Assembly (NCBI GenBank): GCA_910574965.1
Contig: CAJTDB010000001.1
Span: forward strand, 124,001-188,000
DNA length: 64,000 nucleotides
Direction: 5' to 3'
Source: Lachnospiraceae bacterium
GTDB taxonomy: Bacteria > Bacillota > Clostridia > Lachnospirales > Lachnospiraceae
Part shown: positions 17,302 through 26,063 of the stretch, in pieces
Layout of the letters: every line of letters starts with the position of its first letter
Position numbering within the stretch: the first letter of the stretch is position 1
Program-made: the position numbers and the translations under genes
The notes under the pieces: model-generated
What the model was told of the DNA's origin: nothing
Seen by the model: only the letters and a program-made list of their open reading frames with translations
Database searches by the model: none

Positions 17302-18483
17302 ATGCAGTATCGTTTAGACCGAAAAGGAACGCCGCTTTCTATCCTCGGATACGGATGCCTTCGTTTTACGAAAAAAAACGGCAGGATTGATCTGAATAAG
17401 GCAGAGGAGGAGATTATGGAAGCTGTCCGAAAGGGCGTGAATTATTTCGATACAGCATATGTCTACCATGGGAGTGAAGCAGCCCTTGGGGAGATTCTGA
17501 AACGCAACCACTGCAGGGATCAGGTGTACATTGCTACGAAACTGCCCCATTACCTGATAAAATCCCGCTCTGGGCTGGAGCGGTGCTTTCAGGAGCAGCT
17601 ACGGCGTCTGCAGACGGATTATGTGGATTATTATTTGATGCATATGCTAAATGATGCAAAAACCTGGGAGGTGCTGAAGGAAAAAGGGGTACAGGACTGG
17701 GTGGAGGAGAAATTGCGTCTGGGGCAGATTCGAAACATTGGCTTTTCCTATCATGGGAATACGATACATTTTAAAAAACTTCTGGATGCTTACGATTGGG
17801 ATTTCTGTCAGATTCAGTACAATTATATGGACGAGCATACACAGGCGGGAAGAGAGGGGCTTTTGTACGCCGGGCAGAAAGGAATTCCGGTTATTATTAT
17901 GGAACCTCTGCGCGGGGGAAAGTTAGTGGAGCTTCTGCCGGGCGGGGCGAAAGCGGTTTTTGCAGAAAAAGGGCAGGGAAGGACGCCTGCGGACTGGGCA
18001 TTTCGATGGCTCTGGGATCAAAAGGAAGTTACTGTTGTATTGTCCGGTATGAATTCTCTTCAGATGGTCCGGGAGAATGCTGCGACTGCTTCTTCGGCAA
18101 AGGCGGGAGAACTGACAAAGGAGGAGCGGGAGCTGTATCGAAGAGTGAAGCAGGAGATCGAACGGAGTGTAAAGGTGAATTGTACGGCCTGCGGATATTG
18201 TATGCCCTGTCCTCAGGGGATCGATATTCCGGGGACCTTTCGCTGTTATAATGAGATGTATACGGAACATCCGAAGGTAGGGCGAAAGGAGTATCTGATG
18301 ACTACGGCCTTTCGAAAGAGCCAGAATCCGGCTTCCGGATGCATTCAGTGCGGAAGGTGCGAAAGGCTTTGCCCGCAGCAGATCGAGATTCGAAAAGAGC
18401 TGAAACAGGCGGCAGGGGAGCTGGAGGATCTACGATATAAATGGTTGGCCTGGCTGGTCAGGGTGTTTCGGATTTGGAGGTAG
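17302..18483 (+). CDS. aldo/keto reductase with C-terminal 4Fe-4S ferredoxin domain
   Basis: 393 residues from ATG 17302, with AAGGAGGG about 6 nt upstream; the longer upstream frame is AT-rich non-coding DNA. The barrel domain has GYGCLRF, DTAYVYHGSEAALG (catalytic Asp and Tyr), KLPHYLIKS (Lys) and YYLMHML. The C-terminus holds CTACGYCMPCPQGIDIP and CIQCGRCERLCPQQI, eight Cys for two clusters. These proteins are soluble oxidoreductases of anaerobes; the substrate is unknown. A possible promoter, TTGACT near 17218 with TAGACT 17 bp later, lies divergent to the RNA candidate. Confidence 0.9.
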   Translation: MQYRLDRKGTPLSILGYGCLRFTKKNGRIDLNKAEEEIMEAVRKGVNYFDTAYVYHGSEAALGEILKRNHCRDQVYIATKLPHYLIKSRSGLERCFQEQLRRLQTDYVDYYLMHMLNDAKTWEVLKEKGVQDWVEEKLRLGQIRNIGFSYHGNTIHFKKLLDAYDWDFCQIQYNYMDEHTQAGREGLLYAGQKGIPVIIMEPLRGGKLVELLPGGAKAVFAEKGQGRTPADWAFRWLWDQKEVTVVLSGMNSLQMVRENAATASSAKAGELTKEERELYRRVKQEIERSVKVNCTACGYCMPCPQGIDIPGTFRCYNEMYTEHPKVGRKEYLMTTAFRKSQNPASGCIQCGRCERLCPQQIEIRKELKQAAGELEDLRYKWLAWLVRVFRIWR

Positions 18484-18590
18484 GTTTGCCTGCGCTTGAA
18501 AAAGGGGGATTTTTTCGAAAATACTGCCGGTAAACTGTAAAATTTATTGACAGAGGCGCGGTATTGGGAGAAAATATAGAAGTTAGAAAC

Positions 18591-18810
18591 AGATTAGATG
18601 CGGAACGAAAACAGCAACTAAGCTGTTCATGCCCGGAAGGATGCAGCGGCATGTTTTTTGCCGTAACATTCTTCCAGGTAAGGAGCATGAATAGATTAGA
18701 TGCGGAACGAAAACAGCAACTAAGCTGTTCATGCCCGGAAGGATGTAACGACATGTTTTTTGTCGTAACATTCTTCCAGGTAAGGGGCATGAATAGATTA
18801 GTTGCGGAAC
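18591..18810 (+). repeat. two tandem 102-bp palindromic repeats plus a partial third, ending at the deoD ribosome binding site
   Basis: Units start at 18591 and 18693; a 16-bp partial copy starts at 18795. Each contains ACAGC/GCTGT and a long imperfect stem: TTCATGC (18626-18632) pairs with GCATGAA (18685-18691), then CC/GG, GGAAG/CTTCC and ATG/CAT. The apical stem is CGGCA/TGCCG in unit 1 and CGACA/TGTCG in unit 2, a compensatory change. The third copy runs into TATAATAGGAGG just before deoD. The frame is open through the repeats (34 residues per unit), but composition and symmetry argue for a nucleic-acid element. Confidence 0.85.
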
Positions 18811-18831
18811 TATAATAGGAGGTACAAAACA

Positions 18832-19551
18832 ATGTCGACACCCCATAATGAAGCAGAAAAAGGTCAGATTGCAAAATGTGTGCTGATGCCGGGAGATCCG
18901 CTTCGCGCCAAGTATGTAGCGGAACATTTTCTGGAAGATGCCCGCTTGGTGAACAAGGTCCGGAATGTACTGGCTTACACAGGTACATACAAAGGGAGAC
19001 CGGTAAGCGTTATGGCCAGCGGAATGGGTATGCCTTCCATTGGCATTTATTCCTATGAGCTGTATAAGTTCTATGATGTGGAATGCATTATTCGGATCGG
19101 TTCTGCAGGCGCTTATGACAAGGACTTAAAGCTCTTTGACCTGGTGCTGGCGGACAGTGCATTCAGTCAGTCCTCATATGCGCGCTGCCAGAGCGGAGAT
19201 ACTTCGGAAATACAGTATCCGAATACGAGTCTGAATGCAAGAATACTGCGGGCGGGAAAAGAACAGGAAATTCCCGTAAAAGTGGGAAGAATCCATTCAG
19301 GAGATGTGTTCTATTATGAAGAGGGACAGCCGGGGCTTGATTATTATCGGGATGAGAAAGGATGCCTTTGTGTAGAGATGGAGAGCTTTGCCCTGTTCCA
19401 TAATGCCAAGGTGCTGCGGAAGAAAGCGGCCTGCCTTTTGACCATCTCAGATTCTCTTGTGACCCATGAGGTGACCACTTCAGAGGAGCGCCAGACAGCA
19501 TTTACGAATATGATGAAAGTAGCTTTAGAGGCAGCAGTCTCCAATGAATAA
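18832..19551 (+). CDS. deoD: purine-nucleoside phosphorylase, DeoD type
   Basis: 239 residues, the usual length of the hexameric family. ATG 18832 follows AGGAGG by 9 nt. Motifs: MSTPHNEAEKGQIA, LMPGDPLRAKYVAEHFL (phosphate loop), GMGMPSIGIYSYEL, GSAGAYDKDLKLFDLV, GDVFYY, VEMESFALF and ISDSLVTHE (catalytic Asp). It splits purine nucleosides into base and ribose-1-phosphate in the salvage pathway. The last 8 bp overlap aroK. Expression may be affected by the palindromic repeats directly upstream. Confidence 0.95.
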   Translation: MSTPHNEAEKGQIAKCVLMPGDPLRAKYVAEHFLEDARLVNKVRNVLAYTGTYKGRPVSVMASGMGMPSIGIYSYELYKFYDVECIIRIGSAGAYDKDLKLFDLVLADSAFSQSSYARCQSGDTSEIQYPNTSLNARILRAGKEQEIPVKVGRIHSGDVFYYEEGQPGLDYYRDEKGCLCVEMESFALFHNAKVLRKKAACLLTISDSLVTHEVTTSEERQTAFTNMMKVALEAAVSNE

Positions 19552-20053
19552 GAACAATGTCACCCTGATCGGAATGCCGGGAGCAGGCAAAAGCACGGTG
19601 GGCGTAGTTTTGGCCAAGGTGTTAGGGTATCGCTTTGTGGATTCGGATCTGGTGATTCAGGAGCAGACAGGCAGGCTGCTCCATGAGCTGATCACGGAGC
19701 TTGGTGACGAGGGATTTCTGGAACTGGAGAACAAAGTCAATGCGGGGATTGAGGCAGAGCGGTCTGTAATCGCTACCGGCGGGAGCGTTGTTTACGGCAG
19801 AGAGGCCATGGAACATCTGAGGGATATTTCTACGGTCGTATATCTCCGGCTGTCCTGTGAGAGCCTTACAGAGCGTCTGGGGGACCTTCATGAGCGTGGT
19901 GTCGTGTTAAAGCCGGGGCAGACGCTGAAGGAGCTTATGGAAATCCGGACACCGCTCTATGAGAAATACGCTCATTTTGTGATCGATGAGGAACAGATGG
20001 ATATTCGGGCTGTCGTAGGGGCGGTCACATCTGCTCTGCAAAATAATGAATAA
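19544..20053 (+). CDS. aroK: shikimate kinase
   Basis: 169 residues, normal for AroK. Walker A GMPGAGKSTVG (residues 9-19), the shikimate-binding DSDLVIQEQTG, GDEGFLELE, the ATGGSVVYG loop and the lid Arg region ERLGDLHERGVVL are present. It phosphorylates shikimate in chorismate biosynthesis. The start lies inside deoD (8-bp overlap), so the pair is probably translationally coupled despite unrelated pathways. The 3' end overlaps the convergent amidotransferase gene by 29 bp. Confidence 0.93.
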   Translation: MNKNNVTLIGMPGAGKSTVGVVLAKVLGYRFVDSDLVIQEQTGRLLHELITELGDEGFLELENKVNAGIEAERSVIATGGSVVYGREAMEHLRDISTVVYLRLSCESLTERLGDLHERGVVLKPGQTLKELMEIRTPLYEKYAHFVIDEEQMDIRAVVGAVTSALQNNE

Positions 20054-20663
20054 GCTGCATACCATCCGTTAGTTCTAAGCGGCGGGGAGAGAGGGCAGTG
20101 CGTTCCGGGTGCCATTGAACACATAGAAGAGGTCTTTCGCTGTGCTCCAGCGCTTCCGGAACCTGGTCCGGGGCAGTCTGCGTGACCACAAGTCCGCTGC
20201 CGATGCGTCCGCAGCCCTGATGATGGGCGCTGTTGACCAGGCAGGAGCTGCCGCAGAGCCGATGCAGCAGAGAACCGGCCAGACAGTCTGCAGGATGGAT
20301 CTGGTCTTCCTTAAGAAATCTGTGCCAGTCGGCAGAAGGAAGGTCCTGGATCAGATCGCCGCCGAAATAGACATTGATAAGCTGCATTCCCCGGCAGATG
20401 CCAAGGATTGGTTTCCCGGCCAGGAAAAAGGCATGCAGGAGAGCAAACTGGGCCCGGTCCAGCGCCTTGTCCGCAGAAACAGAAGCCTGGTCTTTCTGGC
20501 CGAACCAGGACGGATGAAGATCACCGCCGCCGGGGAGCAGAAGTTTGTCATAGGAAGACAGCTCTGCCGGATACAGATCGGTTTCCGAGGAAACACGGCA
20601 AAAAGAGAGGGCTCTTTCGTAATTTCTGGTATTTTCAGGAATACCGGCGATTAAAACTTTCAT
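20025..20663 (-). CDS. class I glutamine amidotransferase-like hydrolase (peptidase C26, PuuD-like)
   Basis: 212 residues. The core shows LLPGGGDLHPSWFG, the nucleophile GICRGMQLINVYFGGDLIQDLP and the His-Glu pair in VQWHPER. This fits gamma-glutamyl-GABA or gamma-glutamyl peptide hydrolases; it is somewhat shorter than PuuD (about 250). It is convergent with aroK, overlapping its end, and divergent from the dipeptidase. Confidence 0.85.
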   Translation of the reverse strand: MKVLIAGIPENTRNYERALSFCRVSSETDLYPAELSSYDKLLLPGGGDLHPSWFGQKDQASVSADKALDRAQFALLHAFFLAGKPILGICRGMQLINVYFGGDLIQDLPSADWHRFLKEDQIHPADCLAGSLLHRLCGSSCLVNSAHHQGCGRIGSGLVVTQTAPDQVPEALEHSERPLLCVQWHPERTALSPRRLELTDGMQLIHYFAEQM

Positions 20664-20747
20664 ACAATCTTATATCCGGCAGGCTGGCATTTGTTATAGA
20701 CTATGCAGCGCGGGAGAAAAGGTGTGGAAGAGAAAGGACGGATGGTC

Positions 20748-21806
20748 ATGGAGATCAGAAATGACATTATGGAGAGGGCAGAGGAACTGCATCAAAATTC
20801 ATTGGTAATAGATGCCCATCTGGATCTGGCAGGAGAGCTTTATTTTCGCAGGCAGAATAAGGAAGTGAATCCTCTGCGGGAGCACTATCTGAAGAATCTG
20901 CGGGCAGGAGGGCTGAACCTGGTAGTTTCTTCGGTCTATTTACGGGATGACCAGCTTCCGGAAGGAGGGCTTCGGGCGGCGCTGGATCAGATCAGTGTGC
21001 TCTTGGAAGCCATTGAACAGAATGATGAGGAATTCTGCCTCATCCGAGATGCGGAAGGCATGGAGCGGGCATTTTCGGAAGGCCGGATTGGGATACTGCT
21101 CTATATGGAAGGACTGGACTGCATCGGAAAAGATATAAGGCTTCTGCGCATCTTGTGGGAGCTGGGGGTTCGCGGTGCGTCTTTGACCTGGAGCCGCAGA
21201 AACGATCTGGCCAGTGGATGCTGCAGGGCGGACCTGCAGGCCCGGATTTCGGGGGGATTGTCCCAGGAGGGGATAGAAGCAGTAAAAGAGATGGAACGGC
21301 TGGGAATGTTTCTGGATGTCAGCCACCTGAACGACGATGGTCTGGAAGAGGTTTTAAAAATTGCAAAAAAACCGTTGATTGCTACTCATTCGAACAGCCG
21401 GCAGGTACATTTTCATTACCGGAATCTAAGCGACCGGCAAATGCAGAATCTGGCGGCTCAGGGGGGCATGATGGGGCTTAATGGCTGCGATTGTATTGTT
21501 GGCTGCACGGGGGGAGAGGATCCGCTTTGGATGCTCTGCCGGCATGTGGAGCACGAGGCGTCGGTGATGGGTATCGACCGGGTGGGGCTGGGACTGGATT
21601 TCTGCGATTCTTATACAGAGGCAGAGCCGAAATATCCCGGTATCGTCAGAAAGCACGACTGCCTTATAGACCACAGTCATGTGCCGGAGCTTACGGCTGC
21701 ACTGCTGCAGAGAGGGATGTCCGAGGAAGATGTGAAAAAGGTGATCGGAGAGAACTGGGCGGCATATTTTCGGAAGGTTTTGCCGAAATCCTCTTTTTCT
21801 GCTTGA
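20748..21806 (+). CDS. membrane dipeptidase (peptidase M19) family protein
   Basis: 352 residues from ATG 20748; AAAGGA lies 9 nt upstream, whereas the ATG at 20742 would be too close. Zinc-site features: DAHLDLAGEL (HxD), YMEGLDCIG (Glu), DVSHLND (His), THSNSRQVHFHYRNL (His) and GIDRVGLGLDFCDSY. The family hydrolyses dipeptides; no signal peptide is visible, so it is probably cytosolic. The stop codon lies inside the -35 box of the tyrS promoter. Confidence 0.9.
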   Translation: MEIRNDIMERAEELHQNSLVIDAHLDLAGELYFRRQNKEVNPLREHYLKNLRAGGLNLVVSSVYLRDDQLPEGGLRAALDQISVLLEAIEQNDEEFCLIRDAEGMERAFSEGRIGILLYMEGLDCIGKDIRLLRILWELGVRGASLTWSRRNDLASGCCRADLQARISGGLSQEGIEAVKEMERLGMFLDVSHLNDDGLEEVLKIAKKPLIATHSNSRQVHFHYRNLSDRQMQNLAAQGGMMGLNGCDCIVGCTGGEDPLWMLCRHVEHEASVMGIDRVGLGLDFCDSYTEAEPKYPGIVRKHDCLIDHSHVPELTAALLQRGMSEEDVKKVIGENWAAYFRKVLPKSSFSA

Positions 21807-21831
21807 CAACCGGACATTTCCTGCATAAAAT
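21803..21831 (+). promoter_or_regulatory. promoter of the T-box/tyrS transcript
   Basis: TTGACA at 21803-21808, a 17-bp spacer, TAAAAT at 21826-21831. It overlaps the dipeptidase stop codon and precedes the T-box leader directly. Confidence 0.8.
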
Positions 21832-21837
21832 ACCTGT

Positions 21838-22126
21838 ATGGAACAGCGAGGAAGAGAAAAAGTAGTGCGTGTATGGAAGCCACAGAAAGCTGCCGGAGGA
21901 TGAGAGGCGCGGAGGAAGGCACGCACGAATACGTCTTGGAGCTTCCCTCTGAAGCAGCAGGTGAAAAGGGCTGTGGGTAGGAGGCGACGGGTGCACCCGT
22001 TATCGTGCAAAGGTATGATAAGAAGTACCTGCTGAGGCAGTGCATGTGAGTGTACTGTGAAAAAAGGTGGTAACACGGGAAATGATGACTCTCGTCCTTT
22101 GAAAAGGGGATGAGGGTTCTTTTTTT
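21838..22126 (+). promoter_or_regulatory. T-box riboswitch, tyrosine specific
   Basis: The leader has stem I elements (AGCGAGGAAGAG, AAAAAGTAGTG), a specifier context GAATACGTC with Tyr codon TAC at 21930-21932, and the T-box AAGGTGGTAACACGGG at about 22064-22079. TGGT in the T-box pairs with the ACCA end expected for tRNA-Tyr. The terminator is GACTCTCGTCC (22087-22097) with GGGGATGAGGGTTC (22106-22119) and seven or more T. Uncharged tRNA-Tyr should stabilise the antiterminator and turn tyrS on. Confidence 0.95.
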
Positions 22127-22178
22127 GCCTGAAATTCCCGGCGGAAAACATATTTTTATAAGTAAAGGAGAATGAAAC

Positions 22179-23399
22179 ATGCAGCTTTATGACGAACTGA
22201 TTGCCAGGGGACTGATTGCCCAGGTGACAAATGAAGAAGAGATCCGGGAGATGGTAAACAATGGAAAGGCAGTCTTTTACATTGGCTTTGATCCTACGGC
22301 GGACAGCCTCCATGTGGGACATTTTATGGCGCTTTGCCTAATGAAGCGTCTTCAGGAAGGGGGCAATAAACCCATCGCCTTAATCGGGGGAGGAACGGCT
22401 ATGATCGGAGATCCGTCCGGAAGAACCGACATGCGTCAGATGATGACTCCGGAAGTGATCCGGCATAACTGTGAATGCTTTAAGAAGCAGATGAGCAAAT
22501 TTATCGACTTTTCTGACGGGAAGGCGCTGATGGTCAACAATGCAGACTGGCTGCTGCCGTTGAATTATATTGAGATGATCCGGGACGTGGGGGGATATTT
22601 CAGCGTCAATACCATGCTGCGGGCGGAGTGCTACAAGAAGCGCATGGAAAAGGGGTTAAGCTTTTTAGAGTTTAACTATATGATTATGCAGAGTTATGAT
22701 TTCCTGCAGCTTTATGAGAAATATGGCTGCAATATGCAGTTCGGCGGAGACGATCAGTGGTCCAACATGCTGGGCGGAACGGAATTGATCCGCAAAAAAC
22801 TGGGGAAAGACGCACATGCTATGACCATCACTCTGCTGTTAAATTCGGAGGGGACCAAAATGGGCAAGACTGCAAAAGGAGCGGTCTGGCTGGATCCGGA
22901 GAAGACAACGCCCTATGAATTTTATCAATATTGGAGAAATGTGGCGGATGCGGATGTACTGAAATGTCTGCGGATGCTGACCTTCCTGCCTCTGGAGCAG
23001 ATTGATGCCATGGATCAGTGGGAGGGAAGTCAGTTAAATGAAGCCAAGGAGATTCTTGCCTATGAGCTGACAAAGCTGGTGCACAGTGAGGAGGAGGCAA
23101 GGAAGGCGCAGGACAGTGCCAGAGCTTTATTCGGCAGCGGCAATGCGGAGGAAATGCCGACAGCAGAGCTGACGATGGAGGACTTCCGTGACGGAAAAGC
23201 GGATATTTTGACGATTGTCCATAAGTCCGGACTCTGCGCATCCCGGTCGGAAGCCAGACGGAATGTACAGCAGGGCGGCGTGACCGTGGACGGAGAAAAG
23301 GTGTCTGATATCAGTGTATCTTATACACCGGAACAGGTGAAGGCAGGGCTGATTGTCAAGCGGGGCAAGAAAAGTTTTAAAAAAGTAATTTTGAAATAG
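22179..23399 (+). CDS. tyrS: tyrosyl-tRNA synthetase
   Basis: 406 residues. AAAGGAG lies 9 nt upstream. Class I signatures: the HIGH motif appears as HVGH in [16 protein letters not shown], and KMSKS as KMGKT in [14 protein letters not shown]. The C-terminal ~65 residues form an S4 RNA-binding domain ([21 protein letters not shown]). It charges tRNA-Tyr and is controlled by the T-box directly upstream. Confidence 0.97.
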   Translation: MQLYDELIARGLIAQVTNEEEIREMVNNGKAVFYIGFDPTADSLHVGHFMALCLMKRLQEGGNKPIALIGGGTAMIGDPSGRTDMRQMMTPEVIRHNCECFKKQMSKFIDFSDGKALMVNNADWLLPLNYIEMIRDVGGYFSVNTMLRAECYKKRMEKGLSFLEFNYMIMQSYDFLQLYEKYGCNMQFGGDDQWSNMLGGTELIRKKLGKDAHAMTITLLLNSEGTKMGKTAKGAVWLDPEKTTPYEFYQYWRNVADADVLKCLRMLTFLPLEQIDAMDQWEGSQLNEAKEILAYELTKLVHSEEEARKAQDSARALFGSGNAEEMPTAELTMEDFRDGKADILTIVHKSGLCASRSEARRNVQQGGVTVDGEKVSDISVSYTPEQVKAGLIVKRGKKSFKKVILK

Positions 23400-23501
23400 T
23401 ATGCAAGGGATATCCGCAAAGTGCGGCCCTGTTCCATAAGTTCCTTTTCGTCTGTATGGTGTTTCCGAAACAGGGACGCAGGCTGCGGGTGTTCTCTGTC
23501 T

Positions 23502-23960
23502 CTATGAATCGGAGACGTTTAAAATTCCAAGTTTTATCCGGCATTCGTGATAATGGCTTCTGCTCAGAGGAACGACGGCTCCGGAGCGAAGCCGGAGACT
23601 GTAGCGGTCGCCTTCCGGCAGAACTTCGCGGACATGATGAAGATTGACAATATAACTGTTGTTGCACCGAAAAAAGGTATCTTCGGGAAGTCTTTTCAGC
23701 AGTTCGCAGATCCTGCCCTTTTTTCGGATGACCTTGTCTGTACAGTGGAAGAGCAGATGCCGGCTCGCTGTTTCAATAAAGTGACATTCAGAGTAATAGA
23801 GCCGGGAATGTCCTTTCCGGGAGGAAAGCCAAAAAGAGGATTCCGGTATGGTGACCTGAAGTTCTGGATCATAATCGTAGAGTGTACGTTTGATATGCCG
23901 GATCAGAGCTTCGTGGTCGGTGTCAGTAACATTATGAATGGTGATGCAAAGCTCGTTCAT
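23502..23960 (-). CDS. LytTR-domain DNA-binding protein
   Basis: 152 residues; AGGAGGG lies 7 nt upstream of ATG on the minus strand. The N-terminal ~45 residues form a short alpha/beta segment (LCITIHNVTDTDHEALIRHI). Residues about 55-150 form a LytTR domain: SECHFIETASRHLLFH, RICELLKRLPEDTFFRCNNSYIVN, HHVREVL and the basic end PLSRSHYHECRIKL. There is no receiver domain, so it is a stand-alone regulator, as often seen in Lachnospiraceae. Its target is unknown. Confidence 0.88.
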   Translation of the reverse strand: MNELCITIHNVTDTDHEALIRHIKRTLYDYDPELQVTIPESSFWLSSRKGHSRLYYSECHFIETASRHLLFHCTDKVIRKKGRICELLKRLPEDTFFRCNNSYIVNLHHVREVLPEGDRYSLRLRSGAVVPLSRSHYHECRIKLGILNVSDS

Positions 23961-24027
23961 GAAAATTCCCTCCTTTTTCTGTGTTCTCTTTTAATATAAC
24001 GATCCAGAAAAGGAGATTTGACAGAAA

Positions 24028-24078
24028 ATGAAAAATTTTTTGCGTATTTATCAGAAAGGTACAGGGAACATGGCATGA
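24028..24078 (+). CDS. possible 16-residue leader peptide upstream of the glycosyltransferase
   Basis: ATG 24028 lies 12 nt after AAAAGGAG and encodes MKNFLRIYQKGTGNMA. Its TGA (24076-24078) overlaps the ATG of the glycosyltransferase as ATGA. That spacing would allow coupled translation. No amino-acid run suggests attenuation. It could be chance. Confidence 0.3.
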   Translation: MKNFLRIYQKGTGNMA

Positions 24079-25313
24079 ATATTCTATATTTAAATACCAC
24101 TTATCAGTGCGGAGGTGCAGAGAAGGTCACGTCGCAGTTGTTTCAGGGAATGAAAAAAAGGGGGCATCAGGTGTACCAGATTGTCAGTTATGATCTGAGC
24201 AATGCGAAGCTTCCGGAGGGAATCCATGTATTGTATCCGACTCTGCCCATGCGGCTGTTTAACCGTCTAATCACCGACAATCATGGGAACCGAAGCCTTC
24301 ATATATGGTACAGCCTGCGATACATTCGAGCGTTTATTAAAAAGCATCAGATTGATGTGGTGCATTTAAATAACCCCCATGACAATTTTCTTGGAATCCG
24401 GGATATCAAAGAGCTGGCAGAACTGTGTCCGCTTGTCTGGACGCTGCATGATTTCTGGGCGCTGACCGGGCACTGCGCGTCTCCATATGGATGCAGGGAC
24501 CTCTGGAAAGAGGGATGTACGGTCTGCGGCTGTCTCGGAAATTATCCGGCACTTCGAAAGGATGTGGCCGGAGCGCTCTTTCGGGAGAAACAGACTGCAT
24601 TCCGGTCCCATAAGATTACGTATACCGTTCCGTCCGGATGGCTCAAACATCAGTTCGAAAGTTCGCACCTGAAAGGACTGGACTGCTTCTGCATTTACAA
24701 CAGCCTGGACACAGGCAACTGGAACGTGCTGGAAAAAGAGAAGGTGCGGGAAAAATACGGGATTTGCCGGGAGGAGAAAGTCATTGGCTTTATCGCAGCG
24801 GACCCGGAGAAAAAACTGAAGGGAATGGATCATCTTCTGGGAGCACTGGCAAAACTTCCGAATCCAAAGGAATATCTTCTACTCCTTGCAGGAAAGGAAA
24901 GCCCTGCGCTGCAAAACCTTGAGAAAACATTCCGAGTCCGGCGTCTGGGATATCTGCATACCAGAAGAGAGCTGAATGAATTTTATGCTATGGCGGATCT
25001 TCTGGTCAATCCTTCGGTCTATGATACCTTTGGCCTTACGACTATTGAAGCTATGGCATGCGGAACGCCGGCAGCAGTATTTCCGGTATGTGCTATGCCG
25101 GAAATGGTGGATGACACCTGCGGTTTTTTGGCGTCCCAAGTGGGGGCAGAGGCTCTGAAGGATGCCATAGAACAGGCTTTTGCGGATCCGAAGGAACTGA
25201 AAAGGAAAGGACAAAGGAGCAGAGAAAAGGTGGAGCGTCTCTTCTCGGAAGAAAAGATGCTGGACCAATTTGAAGAACTGTATAAAAAGCGGGCAGCAGG
25301 AAAAAGATTTTAA
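24075..25313 (+). CDS. GT4-type family 1 glycosyltransferase
   Basis: 412 residues from ATG 24075, where the GT-B fold starts as usual (MNILYLNTTYQCGGAEKVTSQLF). A TTG at 24018 would extend it by 19 residues but sits only 2 nt from its AGGAG. The family signature is near the end: NPSVYDTFGLTTIEAMACGTP, an Ex7E-like site binding the nucleotide sugar. The middle has VWTLHDFWALTGHCASPYGC, found in polysaccharide-type transferases. It is cytosolic or peripheral to the membrane; sugar and acceptor are unknown. No other polysaccharide gene is nearby. Confidence 0.85.
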   Translation: MNILYLNTTYQCGGAEKVTSQLFQGMKKRGHQVYQIVSYDLSNAKLPEGIHVLYPTLPMRLFNRLITDNHGNRSLHIWYSLRYIRAFIKKHQIDVVHLNNPHDNFLGIRDIKELAELCPLVWTLHDFWALTGHCASPYGCRDLWKEGCTVCGCLGNYPALRKDVAGALFREKQTAFRSHKITYTVPSGWLKHQFESSHLKGLDCFCIYNSLDTGNWNVLEKEKVREKYGICREEKVIGFIAADPEKKLKGMDHLLGALAKLPNPKEYLLLLAGKESPALQNLEKTFRVRRLGYLHTRRELNEFYAMADLLVNPSVYDTFGLTTIEAMACGTPAAVFPVCAMPEMVDDTCGFLASQVGAEALKDAIEQAFADPKELKRKGQRSREKVERLFSEEKMLDQFEELYKKRAAGKRF

Positions 25314-25321
25314 TGCCTGGG

Positions 25322-25380
25322 AAAGCATGTTATGACGGAAGGAAAAGTTCGTTTTCTTTTTGATCAGAACATGCTTTTTC
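25322..25380 (+). terminator. possible terminator after the glycosyltransferase
   Basis: AAAGCATGTT at 25322-25331 is inverted as AACATGCTTT at 25368-25377, followed by TTC. The 36-nt loop is long, so terminator strength is uncertain. The right arm also encodes the KKHVL end of the decayed minus-strand gene. Confidence 0.35.
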
Positions 25381-26063
25381 AATGCCAGGGCGACAGCGGA
25401 CAGCATGATGCTACTGACTTTCCGGGCCGAAACGGGCATCCGGCGACGCAGCGCATACAGGAGATGCATTTCTTCGGGTCTGCGCTCTTAAACGATGCAG
25501 CGGGGGCTGGGTGGGATAGTTTTTGCTGTATAATCCGCATTTTGTACAATTTTTATTGGCTTTGGGTATCATTCCAACGCCTCCATATGCCTTGTAAGGG
25601 CGGCTGCCGGGCAGAGAGAGAACGGTTTCCTGAACGGGGCCGCTTTTGATCTGTTGGAATATCTTTTCTCCAAAGTTCCGGAGTATGCGTATATCTTCCG
25701 TGTCCGGTCTTCCTGCGGCGTATTGATGGAGGATCGAGTGTTCGGCGACGGCAGCGACAGCGGCGATGACATATAATCCCTGCCTGGCGGCAAGGTCCTG
25801 CAGTTCTGTAAGAGTGTCTTCATAAGCGCAGTTTCCATAGACACAGACTAAGAGGCCGGGCGTCTGGCAGCAGGAAGTGGTACGCGTCCGCCATGAGAAG
25901 GTGCGGCGAGCAGTACGATGTCTTCTTCTGTAAAAGTGATCTTGTCTTCCGGTTCTCTGGTCAGATCGATGAACCTTGTCGGGGTTTCCCATATGTGTGC
26001 AACAGCGTCAGCAGCTTTTTGCGTTCCTCCGGTGGGACTGAAAATGATCTTGTAAAGACTCAT
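25345..26063 (-). pseudogene. decayed EFR1-type flavodoxin/ferredoxin fusion
   Basis: The minus strand reads MSLYKIIFSPTGGTQKAADAVA from 26063 (flavodoxin phosphate loop), then LLAAPSHGGRVPLPAARR. A frameshift near 25850-25880 moves to a frame with GLLVCVYGNCAYEDTLTELQ, AVAEHSILHQYAAGRP and GGVGMIPKANKNCTKCGL. A second frameshift near 25460 leads to ARKVSSIMLSAVALALKKHVL. The first cluster reads CTKCGLYSKNYP where CxxCxxCxxxCP is expected, so two Cys are also lost. Intact family members couple a flavodoxin to two 4Fe-4S clusters. Confidence 0.85.

Noticed and set aside
18564-18815. 83-codon ORF through the 102-bp repeats
   Set aside because: The repeat length is a multiple of three by chance or duplication; palindromic structure, compensatory change and lack of ribosome binding site favour a nucleic-acid element.
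18811-18816. TATAAT before deoD read as a -10 box
   Set aside because: It directly abuts the AGGAGG ribosome binding site, leaving no room for a transcript start before the SD.
20142-20764. Plus-strand ORFs opposite the glutamine amidotransferase
   Set aside because: Shadows of the minus-strand gene, which has an intact Cys-His-Glu site.
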